Source: Oreohelix idahoensis
Lineage: Eukaryota > Mollusca > Gastropoda > Stylommatophora > Oreohelicidae
NCBI GenBank assembly: GCA_024509875.1
Contig: JAMPIV010012423.1
Location: 124,001-188,000 of the forward strand
Reading direction: 5' to 3'
DNA: 64,000 bases
Shown here: positions 12,172 to 23,641 of the stretch, one piece after another
Layout: the number at the start of each line of letters is the position of its first letter
Numbering within the stretch: the stretch's first letter is position 1
Position numbers and translations under genes: made by a program
The notes under the pieces: model-generated
What the model saw: the letters and a program-made list of their open reading frames with translations, nothing else
Databases searched by the model: none
Told to the model about the DNA's origin: nothing

Positions 12172-12483
12172 CTTCTTCTTCCTCTTCCTCGTTCGCCCTG
12201 AAAAGGACGGTGGTTGCGTTGTGTCTGTTTACGCCTAAGCTGTGATATCTGCACCTTTCGGTCGACACATCCGACTTCAGCACGGCATTTTTTAGGGACC
12301 GGGTTTGCCTTCCCATTTCGATCCGCACTCGCTCAGCCAGACTGCACTGCTGCAGACTGTTTCCAGGACCACCACGTGGAGGTGGAGTGCGGTCTTGACC
12401 AGCGCTAGTTCGCTGGTCCTGATGCAAGCACTACAGCTATGGGTCGCTGACTGCATTCACTATTGCTGCGTCTTGGGGTCCCG
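12172..12483 (-). mobile_element. Retroposon with (GAA)n-like tail
   Basis: About 312 bp present in the right arm and absent from the left arm of the inverted repeat. Duplications TACGTGCTTAT (12161-12171) and TATGTGCTTAT (12484-12494) flank it. On the minus strand it ends in a GAGGAAGAGGAAGAAGAAG tail. It is either a SINE or the 3' end of a LINE. The overlapping ORFs show no known domain. Confidence 0.7.
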
Positions 12484-13082
12484 TATGTGCTTATAAAAAT
12501 TCCTTCTTCTCAAGCCAAGCCGCAACATAGTTGCATGAAGATTTTGGACCAAATCGGTTGTTATATTCATGTAAAACGGTAAAAGCACAACTCCTTCCAA
12601 TAAAAAGTGTTAAAGCTACACTAAATCAGCTTGTTGTTTGTAACAAGACTACAGCACATCCACACAGATAACAACGTTCTGACGAGCTCACATTTGACCA
12701 GAGTGCCTATACCTAAGCTGTCATGAAATACGCAAAAATCTCCTGTTATTGCTTAAGAATACACTGCTTCCAAAATAATTGGTCAATCTACACAAGTCTG
12801 TGGTATGGCCTCTTTAAAAGCGACAGTGTAAATCAACATATAATCGCTCCTGTAAAGAATTTTAAATATTTTTTTGTGAAGCGTGAAGTTATGCGCGCTT
12901 GTGCAGCCACCCTCGATGCCCTGATAAATATACATCTAGAGCATATTCAGCGTCGAGATGGCCGACAACAATATCAACCAGACTAACCTCGCCGGCTGAC
13001 CACCTCTACATCCTCCTTATTATATGAAATAAAATAAAAATGTGTCTCACTTCGCGTACATTTGTATAAATAAAGTAGCTTT

Positions 13083-14890
13083 ATAACAAACAGATGCGGG
13101 GGTAGGGCAGGCAATATAACCGGAGCTTTTTTGCAGTTTTAATTCATTGTGAGAAATCGCTTGCCAAGACGACACAACCAGACATTGCCAGAAGTTAGAA
13201 TTCAGAATTCCATTTTATCAGGCCGGACCTTTTCTTGGAGAATCTTGACGGACTTACAAAACATCCCAGGAAATCTCTCTCACTTTAACAAGGAAACCGG
13301 GACTGAGGAAACTGAACACAGGGAGTAATAGAGGGAATTATCTTATAAAAGTAACGACCCCCCACGAACACGTGTAAGAGGCCTAATCAAGGGCCTTAAC
13401 TTTATTCATCTGAGCAAAAAGGTCTGTGATCCAGGATTGGTGTAGGTTTTCATTTTACATTCTACATTTTTCATTACTATCATGTGAACTAATATGTACA
13501 TATTACCATGTGAATATTAATATGAGAAAATCGCTAGTGGATGTCCAAGTCATTTGAGGCTGGCAACTTCAGCGTATAGAATGATGATTTCATGACCCAC
13601 CACTGCAAGGGATGGTGACTGCTTTATCGCTAGTTTCTTAAAGAGAACTAACAGCTAAGTAGTCCCAAGTTCCATATGGAGCAGAGAGGGAAAGATGAAA
13701 GAAATGATGTACATTCTAAGTATAATATTTACATTTTCAAACCTGTGTAAATGTCTATGTAAACATATTCACTTTAAAATTAATGAACGTTTCACACTTT
13801 TCAACAAGTGTAGATATAAATGAAAACATATTCAATTTATTGTATGAACACTTTTCAGACAGCGGAGATATAAATGTAAACATATTCTATCTGTACTATT
13901 AACCATTTCAATTAAATGTAAAATAAAGATAAAGCTATTCAATTTAAATGCAAAGAAAGCTTTCTATCGAAGGATTAAGTTTAATTCTCATCGAGGGTAA
14001 ATTCTGAGTAGATGGGATGGTGGAATTAGAGAAAGTGGACACAAATGTATGTGTCGGGAAACTCAATACTCCGGAGAGCGTTTCGTTTCTATTATTTTAC
14101 CATAGTTGTTTGTGGTGGTACCATTTGAGGGTACTATCTCTGGAACAAGAAAGGAACAGTGGCCTGAGCTTTAAGACGAGTGACAATGGTCAATGTACAC
14201 TCACTGACACTACTGGGAACGTGCTACGCACTACATCATTGAACAGCGACGAGCGTTATCAGTAATCAGTCTACCAAGGACCAACCCATCAGAGAAGCAG
14301 AACCTACCAGTGGCAGATAAGTGAAACCTATAAGCTGCTACGACAACTCCTTTAAAAACTAACTTCCCATCACAACAGTGATGATCCACGTTTTCTATAA
14401 ATCATTATTCAAATTTGCTAACAACTTGTTAAAACTAAATGATTATTAAATTTGTTATTTGTAATTATACAAATTTAACTTCGATTTAATCCGTTTTCAT
14501 GTACTGCAAGATTGTCTCAGTCAATTTACTCAATACACTCTAAATAGAGCTTTACCATAATATAAGAATTCCACTGAGTAAATCGGGGTGCAGGCTTGAC
14601 GAGCTAAAATAATAATTTCTTAATCCTTCACAAAATTTGTCGGAAGATCCTAGAGTTAACGTGCTCAGCCAATGCAGCATTGTTCTCGATTTTCTGAATA
14701 ACTTGTGGATACGACATTGGGATAGAAGCGTCATTACCCTACTATCTACAACTCTGCCAAGACTAATCTTGTGCAAAGGTAGACACCTTTGAAGCCCGAT
14801 AGTAGATACTCTTGAGTTTTGGCCACTGTTGGACCACTGCTGCAAAGCAGGGGGGGAGGGGAGGGGGGGGATCCGTGACAGGGTGTCACT
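13083..14890 (+). repeat. Dispersed repeat R1, copy a
   Basis: Begins near TAACAAACAGATGCG. It contains AGGCTGGCAACTTCAG and CCACCACTGCAAGG, then ATCTCTGGAACAAGAA, ACGAGCTAAA and GTTGGACCACTGCTGCAAAGC near its end. It is collinear with copy b (16940-18540) and with the distal half of copy c (54300-55345). The ORF at 14017-14265 is not preserved in copy b. Its length and lack of coding capacity would fit an LTR or a non-autonomous element, but I could not define its ends. Confidence 0.7.
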
Positions 14891-16160
14891 ACACGAAAAT
14901 GACTGGCGGCCAATCTGTTCTTATCTGTATATACTCTCAGCGAGGATGGGCAGGCAAACAAACAGGCGAATCAATACATTAAGAAGTGTAAACAATGACT
15001 GGAAAATACCAAATATTGTCCGAGGTAGGTAAATAGAGCGTGAAGAGCACAAAATGAATTACGGGGTGGCACAAGAAATGAAAAGTTTCGAGGTTATTCT
15101 GTGATAAGTTACGAGGTTATTCTGTGCCATGTTTCGAGGTTATTCTGTGACAAGTTACGAGGTTATTCTGTGCCAAGCATTAACAATTCACGACGATTAG
15201 ATTCTCATTTAATCAAGCAATTGAAATTAAAATTTACAAAAGTAGATAGGTCGGTTGGTACAATTACGTCATTGTATTATGCACAAGCAAAGTTCGGTGT
15301 AACTGACAAGTGTGGTGTGCAGCTATGTCGCCTAGGCCTTGGTGCACCAGAAAGGTTCGTCGTAGACACAACAATAAATGTCAGAACGAAATTTCTGATA
15401 CAGTGATTGGCATGTGAGAGTTTTCTCGCAGTGGTTTTAAAAATATAAAGGGAATTGTTCACAGTTTCTGAATGAGGTTTTGCAGTTTCAGAAAATTTAG
15501 AATAAAGTACAACCATAAACACCTTACATTCTGTACGTAAACATCAGTACATGAGAGATTTGGTTTACCTGAGAATGTCGGCGTGGCACAGCTAGTTAAA
15601 TTTGATTAAAACGTAATATCTGTCAACTAATCAAAAATAATTCAATAAACAATCGTCCAAAGAGGGTATATATTAACCCGTGCGCTTGCTGGAAGATTTG
15701 GAGAGCGGAGACAACGTGTAGAAATAACAGACGGAATTAAGATTTAGAGAGCAGAGCTAGCACTTAGCATTTAGTGGGAATTTAGGGCTCTCCAAAATGT
15801 GTTAGATGTGGTGTAGGCCAGCTTTAGAATTTTCATTTAACAACTTAGAACGACTTAGAGATCAGTAGTAAAGAGTATTCCAAGATTTCAAGTTGCCTCC
15901 AGAAGCCGACATATAAGGAAATGGATGGTTTCCAGGTCTATTAAAGAGGTTTTATTCTAAAATCAACATTCTTTCTGACAACCAAAAGTATGACATTTAG
16001 TACTTAAGTTGTAGGATGGTCACATCAAGTTATAGTGTGTGACGCATTGGGCAGTAACAAATATTTTATTATAAATTGTAATGTCTAGTCATAAACAATT
16101 GGTCACACATTGGGCCATGAGCGTCAAGGGGTTATCATCGGATAGCAGATGCTTCACGCA
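14891..16160. repeat. No gene; short 22-bp tandem repeat inside
   Basis: At 15081-15178 a unit of about 22 bp (GAGGTTATTCTGTG plus a variable linker such as ACAAGTTAC) occurs four times. A GTATATATTAACCC stretch near 15666 resembles a promoter box, but no ORF follows it convincingly. Nothing else recognised. Confidence 0.5.
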
Positions 16161-16166
16161 GATAAA

Positions 16167-16285
16167 AAAGCAGAAGAACCCTCTCAAAAGAAACATTCGA
16201 AAAAGTGAGAAACATACTATGCAGTAAATCATTATCAACGAAAGTAAAAATCAGAATGATTCTTCCTGGCTACGTTGAATAAGTA
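16167..16285 (+). pseudogene. LINE reverse-transcriptase C-terminal scrap
   Basis: One frame translates to LSKETFEKVRNILCSKSLS followed by TKVKIRMI and a GYV-like end. This is the pattern just before the LYG..W block of LINE reverse transcriptases, as in KKRIGMAKTTFNNMKHIL of the intact LINE at 60.9-64 kb. It is too short to place in a family. Confidence 0.5.
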
Positions 16286-17084
16286 TTCGTTTAATGATGT
16301 GAATACTCAAATGTAGATGTTATAGACAGTCTCTGACACATGGTGTGTGTGACAGAATGGGGTGACCCCTCTCGATCTCTGTTTCACTACGGCAGTATCA
16401 GTTACATTTTTGTACTGATTTTTATTGTGTGCTTTCAATTGTCGCACAGGCTTTCTTTCTTTCTCTGCTATGTGCAGCAGATATTATGTATTTTCCTTCT
16501 TACACTCCTCTCAGTGATAAATTATTACGTCTGTTTGTTTCTCGTCCCGTCGCTAAGCTTTGCAAGGAGTGGCAGAAATAATATTAACGACAAGCAGGTT
16601 GGTAAAAATCCTTTGTACCAAATCTTGGCCTCGACAGATTAGCCCCACGATAATGCCAGCGTATTTGCTAATCGCTGATAAAGGCCAGAGTACGGGACAG
16701 ATAACGAGATTGCCCGTCTGCGAACAGACTACTTTCTGATAAAGTAATAATTTGTTACATCTGAAACACAGTTTACAGATGTGTCTGTGATTATGTCTGC
16801 CACACAATCGGATGTTTTCATACTATATATGTAAGAGATGACCTCTACATCACGCGCACCATTTTCCTATGTCGAAAATATTTTGATTTTCCCCACGGGA
16901 CCTTCATGTTTGAAAACGATTGGCTTTGTACTTTGTAGAATAACAAACAGATGCGCGTTTAGGACAGACATATAACCTGACACGTTTCAGTGTTATTTCA
17001 CTGTGAAAATTTACTGCGAGTTTCACGCTTGCCAAGACGACACTAGACCTTGTCAGATTTAGAATTTAGAATTCCTTTTATCAT

Positions 17085-17415
17085 AATAATAAATTCTTTA
17101 AGCATCAAACACGGCGCATAAGGCAGAAACCAGTGCTCTCCAGGTTGTTCGTTGTGACGCCACTCCTCTTAGCTCTTGCACATTATTTAGGCCCAACGTT
17201 CTTCCTTCTCTTATTATTGTTCTTCTGAGTGTTTCTTTTGGTCTTCCTTTTTTCCTCTTACCCTCAGGAACCCAAGTGAGCGCCTGTAGTGGTATTCTGT
17301 TGTTTTGCATTCGTAGGACATGACCGATATATGACCATCGTCTTTTCCTTATATAGTCGGAGAAATATTTCTGCCTAGAGTCTTCTCTTATTTGTTGATT
17401 AGTCTTGAATTCATG
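17085..17415 (-). pseudogene. LINE C-terminal tail inserted in R1
   Basis: The minus strand encodes GHVLRMQNNRIPLQALTW, GKRKKGRPKETLRRTI and a C-terminal TTWRALVSALCA before a stop. It then has an (ATT/ATG)n-like tail beside 17085. This GRP...TW..L ending is characteristic of LINE proteins. R1 sequence (GAATTC with GGCCGGACC) resumes on both sides, consistent with a 5'-truncated insertion. Confidence 0.72.
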
Positions 17416-17675
17416 CCGGACCTTTTATTGGGGAATCTTGACGGACTTACAAAAAAAGCCCAGGAAATCTCTATCATTTTAATAAGGAAACCGGGACTGA
17501 GGAAACTGAAAACACATGGAGTCATAGAGGGAATTATCTTATTAAAGAAACGACACCTCAGACGCGTGTAAGAGGGCGAATCAAGTCTCTTTTATCCATC
17601 TGAGCAAAAATGTCTGTGAGCCAGGATTGGCGTAAGTTGTTAATTTACATTTCATGTTATTAGCAAGTCAAATAA

Positions 17676-17708
17676 CACACAAACACACACACACACACAC
17701 ACACACAG

Positions 17709-17770
<62 letters not shown>
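17676..17770. repeat. (CA)n-(TA)n microsatellite
   Basis: A CA array passes directly into a TA array. The ORF through it (HTHTHTH, YIYIYI) is meaningless. Confidence 0.98.
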
Positions 17771-17778
<8 letters not shown>

Positions 17779-18685
17779 ATTCTTTTTCATAGTTATTGGT
17801 GGTTCCAGCATAAAGTACTATCTCTGGAACAAGAAGGGAACAGTGGCTTAAGCTTTAAGATGAGGGACCACCTTTGTAGGCTCTCCTTGACTTTTCTGGG
17901 AAACGAGCTACACCCGACAACCTTGACGAGCATGGGCAGTGTGAAAAAACCCATCAACGGGAGCAGAAACTACTATTGCGAGCTAAGTGAAAAATATACG
18001 CTGACAAAGTGAACTTTTTTTCCATCGACTCAACTATCAATCAGTGATGAAACTTTTCTTCTAAACTATTCAATTATTTTCAAAATATTAAATCTTAAGC
18101 TATTCTTAAATTTTGTTATTTGTAATTTTACCAATCTTACCGATTTAATCATTTTAAATGTACTACATGTTTGTCTCAGTCAATTTGTTACACACACTCT
18201 AAACAGAGCTTTAACAGAATAATAAGAATTCCACTGAGTAAATCAGAGGTGGGGGCTTAACGAGCTAAACTTAATCATTGCTTAATTCTTCATAAAAGTT
18301 GTCGGCAGATTCTAGAATTAACGTGCTCAGCCAAAGCAGCATTGTTTTTGCTTATCTGAATATCTTGTGAAAACTCCCTTTGTGATAGAAGTGTCATTAC
18401 CCTTCTATCTACATCTCTGCCAAGAGTAATCTTGTGCGAAGGTAGACACCTTTGAAGCCCATATTAGATACTCTTGAGTTTTGGCCACTGTTGGACCACT
18501 ACTGCAAAGCAGGGGAGGCAATACCGTCACAGTGTGTTAGAAAGATGAAGAAAAACACCATAGCAGACACCATTTTGAATGATGAGTTCCCGATAAGGTA
18601 TGAGGAAAATATACAACAACTTATTGCACAGTTAAGACCATGATTAAAAACTTACAAGCATTTTCTGCGAAGATGAAAACTGGAA

Positions 18686-18765
18686 CATATGATTCATTCA
18701 TTCATTCTTTACTCCTTAACTTCTCAAGGAGTATAGGCCTTCAACAAGCTCTCCTATTTTGTGAC
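18686..18765 (-). pseudogene. LINE 3' end with (TGAA)n tail
   Basis: On the minus strand it contains GTTGAAGGCCTATACTCCTT and then AGAATGAATGAATGAA, matching the 3' UTR of the LINE at 9341-11292. Only about 80 bp remain. Confidence 0.65.
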
Positions 18766-18916
18766 ATCCGCTCAACATTTATCAACGCAGATGCATTATT
18801 TCATTTTAACAATCATTTTTAGAGATGAATATTATTTCCCGTCATTTGAAGATTAGCTTTCTTTACATTCACTTTGTTATTATAATGCATCTGCGTTGAT
18901 GAATGTTGAGCGGACA
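18766..18916. repeat. Short hairpin repeat
   Basis: Arms of about 38 bp, CCGCTCAACATTTATCAACG at left and its near-complement CGTTGATGAATGTTGAGCGG at right, are separated by about 75 bp. It could be a MITE remnant. No TSD is evident. Confidence 0.5.
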
Positions 18917-18959
18917 TCTAACTTTTGATTGTAAAATGTAATAATACTACTTAATTATT

Positions 18960-19190
18960 TACTTAGTCATCCCTCTTCTACGTGAGGTGTAGAGATTTAG
19001 TGGAGAGAGCGCCATACTATCCTATCAGCTGTCTTCTTTCTGGCCTGGTTCCAATCTAGTCCTCTGTCCTTCAGAGACTGTCTTATCTTGTCCTCCCAGT
19101 GGCTTGTGAGTCGACTTGGAGGTCTGGATCCCTGGCTCTTAGTTTCTCATACTTGTCGTGGTAGCCAATCTTCTTCCGTAAAATAATACT
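18960..19190 (-). pseudogene. LINE protein C-terminus scrap
   Basis: One minus-strand frame reads SRLTSHWEDKIRQSLKDRG followed by LDWNQARKKTADRIVWRSL, then a stop. This resembles the extreme C-terminus of several LINE proteins (W.D.I...L...G..W..A...A.DR..WR). No catalytic part is present. Confidence 0.6.
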
Positions 19191-19800
19191 GCAGATATTA
19201 ACTCACAGCACTACTGGTTTAAGTGAAAAAAAATTAACAAGGCTGTATCACAGTTTTCGCTGATTAGTTTCCAAATTGAGAAAGTTAGAGGAACTGTTTA
19301 GTTACGCTCTAGCGCATATTTTAGAAATGTGTCACCAACACGGAAACTTCTACTGCAAGCTTCGTTGGAGATATAGCAATAGTCTAGCCGAGAATAGTGC
19401 AAAGTCAGGAGTACTTCTCTCTTGCTATACAGAACTGTCTGTCGACACCGGAAATGAGTCCTACGTTTATTTTATCTTTAAGGTCAAATCTTTCTCCAGA
19501 TTACAGCTGGATGGGTAGTATTAAACGTATAGAAATATGTTTATTTCTTTTCTGTTCGCACAATTAAGGGTAATGTAGCAAAATGGTTCAAACGTCGCAT
19601 AATTTCGCTTACTGACAAGAATTTAGTAAACACGTCACTGCAATTTATTTTAGCCAGTGAGGTCTGTAATTTATTAGTTATATAAGAAAGAGGTCTCAAT
19701 GGACAGAACGAACGAACGAACGAACTTTATTTTCAAAGGGTTTAGAATTGGGCACGCAGGCCCGTCTAACATTCTGCCCTTCCTTTCTCCTTTTTTCCAG
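19191..19800. other. No gene seen
   Basis: An 80-codon ORF (19276-19518) has no recognisable motif. A short (GAAC)n run lies near 19706-19724. Confidence 0.4.
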
Positions 19801-20040
19801 AAGGAAAGTATGAGACTATAGCTCCCTCAGATATGTCATAAGAGACGATTACTATGAAGTTGTACATTGGGCTGGTAACTTCAGTGTGTATAACAAGCTA
19901 TACATAAACCATCACAGCAAGACCACAGGAAAGAGTTGGTGCCGGCTTCTTGCTAGGGGTCCAGCGGTTAGTGGTGACTGCTTGCTCTGTAAGGGAAAAT
20001 AAAATGTCGCAAATTGTGTTACGTAATTTGTAAACGGCCC
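19801..20040 (+). repeat. R1 fragment, copy d
   Basis: Contains GGGCTGGTAACTTCAGTGTG and ATAAACCATCACAGCAAG, the central blocks of R1 copies a and c. The rest of R1 is absent. Confidence 0.45.
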
Positions 20041-21550
20041 CTTTGATGAATTCTTCAAATTGTTATAAAAGGTTTTGTGGATTAAAGTGTCTACGCGATG
20101 GAGTAGCTGGCTCCTTACTTGCCTTCTACGATATGCCTGCCAGATTACAGTGTTACAATTCTTCACTCAACTTTCGGGCCTCAGCAACACACGTGAATAC
20201 TTTCCAACTAATGAGTAAACTTTAGCCTTGTATACCGACTTGATTAACCCTTCAGTTTACGGTTAGGTCAAATTCTGACTATGACTTAATTTTGTCGTAG
20301 ATTGCAATTACTTTCAATATGACCATACTTATATGACATCTTGATAACTGGACAACGACATGCGTTTATTGTCAATAAAATATAACTTCAAAGCCAGAGT
20401 AATACTGGAGTTAAAATTTAGGTACATGTTTGCATTTTTTACTCGCCGAATAAGTCGACCACAAGTTTGGAAATGATTGTTTCAGGCTAAAAAGTAACCT
20501 GATACGTCGCAATTTGAAGGTATATTTTTTCACGAACGCATGCTTATTACCAGGACCTGTTAGAGTGCAAAGAATAGTTATAATGTAATCTGCCAGGTAC
20601 TACATAAAGTTGGACTAAGATGGGTTGGACATAAGGCCGGCCACCCCACGTTGTGGAAATGTTAAGCTACAGAATCCTCAACAAACAATATATACAAAAC
20701 TAAAGAATAATTCAACTCAGCTATCTAAGACAGAAAACATTTCTCTGGTAATGAGGTTCATTGCGCAACTCAGAGAATAACCGGAAGGAATTGAAGCTGC
20801 TGAAAGAAAACAAGTAGATGTGACGTATAACGGAAAGAGAGCCTACAGTAATTTGACAGGCTTGTAACCTCGTAGCGTTCTATGATTGGCTAGCAAAACC
20901 ACGCATTTTTCTACCTGTGTTTTACTTACACAAGCGTACTTTTCGTCCCACCTCTTTTGCTGTGAACACAAGCTAACGCAATGTTTACAAACTGCATGAC
21001 CTGTCAGTCATAACAGGTAGCGAATCAGGTTTGTTTACCTAGTTTTCTCACGCGAGCTTATCTGTCAATCATACGATACCTGGCAGACTGCACGTAAAAA
21101 ACACAGAGTCTTTGAAGTCCACGAGGGGAGATCTAGGATTTTCCCGAGTGCGCTTTGATGTCGATTCACGAGCAAAAATCTTCGAGAACCCCGTTACACG
21201 GATATAAGTCTTTGATGGCGGTCGAACGCCCGAGAAACGCCGACCGTAAACTTTTATCTGGGGAACTCATGTTTCTGATTCTCCGTTACTCACACAATAC
21301 TGCGAAAAGTAACATCATCTATAGATCAGAGAAACATAATGATATATAAACTGTGTTTTCTTAAACCTGCTATCAGTTGTCACTCAGAATTGTTGGATAG
21401 TCTAAGCACGCAGTTCTAGAACCATTGTGGAAAATGTATTAATAGCATTCATGGGGATCTTTCATTCTGATTTTCTGGTAATAGAAATTAGTGTTTACGT
21501 GTTTAAAAGGGTTACCTTTTACCAACTAAAAGTGTTAAGCTTTTACCATT
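20041..21550. other. No gene seen; left flank of LTR element A
   Basis: Mixed AT-rich sequence. A GGTTGGACATAAGGCC stretch near 20620 vaguely recalls a LINE RWVGH block but is too short to call. Short ORFs here lack motifs. Confidence 0.4.
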
Positions 21551-21555
21551 ATAAT

Positions 21556-23374
21556 TGTAGTGAAATTGACAGAGATACAACGGTAAAATCCCTCCAAAGA
21601 TAACATTTAAGGATAAAAACATAATGCGTAGGCTGCGAATAGTACATGATCGCCTAGACCGCGGGTCATCATCCTCCATAATAATTGACTTGCTAGACAG
21701 GAGGGGAACGGCGGATCAAAAAGGAAAAAAATATGACTGGAAGATTGTGTGAGACTAGAAAGGCTAAGGAGACGCAATTGGGGGGGAAACGGAGAAAAGT
21801 CACGTTTCCCAAGTTGACATAAAAAGTAAGCAACTCGACAGAAGGGACCATAGATATGTTACGCCACAGTCATTTATTGGACGCTTTTGCGAATTCAGCG
21901 GCTAAACGCAGATGTTAGGAATATTACAAAAATTAAAAAGTACTTTTTTCTTAATATTAATGTTAGGAATATAAAAATTAGCTGGCCGGATGGCCTATTC
22001 TGAGCAGTGAACTAATATGTTCTTAATTTTACAGACGGATAGATAATATTGAAGATAATGACAAAAGACAGTGTTGTTCACATCATCGACAGACTGTAAT
22101 GAATCTAAAAGTGTCGCTAATTGCACAAAAAAACACGACCTCGAAACGCAGGTGTTCAAATTTACTTAGTATGGAGGAGAGGGTTTTTGGGTGGTAGCTG
22201 TGTCTAAAAATAACTTTTAACGACAAAATTTTGGAGGGGAGAGAAAGGTTGGTTCAAAAATCGAGTACATTTTGTAGAAACACAAGTAGAGACGGACAGA
22301 CTAACAGATAACCATCCATACTTGACTGAAGCATGACTGAAATGACTTTATGGTAGGAAATTGAAATTTAAAATAAACCTAGGCAGTGATTGGCCACAGA
22401 CAATCATATCATTAGCGCTCAGACGCGAAAGTGGGGCCATTCTTCAATAGTTGTTCAGTGATAGACACAGATTTTAAAGTGTGGTGATTTCCATATGAAA
22501 GAAAGTGTAATAAATTTAGGGACGCCATACTATAGCCAGCAGCTCAGCTGAGTTTTGCTAGCAATTCTGTGTTATTTATTCATAATCTGAGCTGCGAGTT
22601 TCTGTTGTCAACCAAGCAGTGTCTATTCAGTTGGTGACTTACTCGAGTGTATCTGTGCAGTACTTGTGACAGAGACCACCATTATTGCCCGCCAGCACGG
22701 AGAGGTGGGACCATCAGTTTTCAGCACCAGAGCTACAACTACCAGATGAGTGAGCCTCTGGTCTGCTGGACATTCACCAAAGCCCTTTAGTTACTAATAA
22801 CCCCATAAAAATTCCCACCATTTTCTGGACACTGTGTAGTCAATATAGACAGGTGTGATGAGGCCACCCCAACAGCACAAACATTAAATATCCTCCCAAG
22901 TAGATGACTACTAGAACATTTTAATAAAACTAACTAGTATAGTACATATATATGTACACTATTGCATTTATGATATAATATTCCATGCATTTCTTTCATA
23001 ATTTCTAAATCCTTTTAAGTTCTGGTCAACCTAAAAAATTGATACAGAACAAAATAAATGTAATATAATTCTATCAAAAAATTTTACACACGTGAGTTAG
23101 TTCAGTGTATTTTAACATTTATTAATATTATTAGTCTTGTTAAATATCTGTGGGTATATCTATAACCTATTACACCACACTACATAGCATAACCCTAGAC
23201 ACTTTACGTAACCACATTCATTAAAAAAAAAATTAAGTGTGAGGTCGTAGTGGTAGCAAGAAAGGCCTTCTGACAATTCTCAACTACATTTTATCTCAGG
23301 AGCCTTCACAGCTGGCCTCATACAATTACATTTAGTAATATCACCATCATACAATACCATCAAACACCACTACA
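21556..23374 (+). repeat. 5' LTR of element A
   Basis: 1819 bp, TG...CA. It lacks the 21-bp segment CGATACCAAGCCCTTGATTTG that is present in the 3' LTR after CTTTTGCG. No significant ORF. Confidence 0.97.
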
Positions 23375-23379
23375 TAAAT

Positions 23380-23396
23380 TGGGGTCTTGTCCAGGG
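23380..23396 (+). promoter_or_regulatory. Candidate primer-binding site, element A
   Basis: TGGGGTCTTGTCCAGGG starts five bases after the LTR and begins with TGG, as expected for complementarity to a tRNA CCA end. I could not assign the tRNA. Confidence 0.5.
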
Positions 23397-23641
23397 ATAA
23401 TTAGCCCCACAGTAATATTAGGATCTCCTGGTGGGAGAAATAAAAGTAGGGAAATAAATTGTAAAATTCCCTTTAAAATTAAAAGTGTCCCTGTAGATAA
23501 AAGTTGGTGAATCTTCACAGCCAGTAATAATTAATTAGTTAACTGGTTAGTTAGAATTAGTTAGACTATAGTCATAAGAAGTACTTAGTGTATTTACTGG
23601 TTAGAAATTTAGCTTGTATATTATTATATTGTCTAAAAAGT

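Larger units (their letters stand above)
9176..13067. repeat. Right arm of the inverted repeat, with insertions
   Basis: This is the complement of 2588-4480. It is interrupted by a LINE (9341-11292) and a GAA-tailed retroposon (12172-12483). Read forward it has TTTTATAAAAG at about 9319-9330 and, beyond the LINE, AATAAA at about 11513, about 230 bases apart without the insertion. Homology to the left arm stops at about 13067 (CATTTGTAT). Beyond it lies R1 sequence rather than a PC4-like ORF. Confidence 0.9.
16940..18540 (+). repeat. Dispersed repeat R1, copy b
   Basis: Collinear with copy a from TAACAAACAGATGCG to ACTGCAAAGCAGGGG. It is interrupted by a LINE tail (about 17085-17415) and expanded by a microsatellite (17676-17770). 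Homology includes CTGGAACAAGAAGG and GACACCTTTGAAGCCC. Confidence 0.7.

Noticed and set aside
14017..14265. 82-codon plus-strand ORF in R1 copy a
   Set aside because: Reading frame is not preserved in R1 copies b or c.
20600..20830. Possible LINE RWVGH-type remnant
   Set aside because: Only a handful of matching residues with stops around; not separable from chance.
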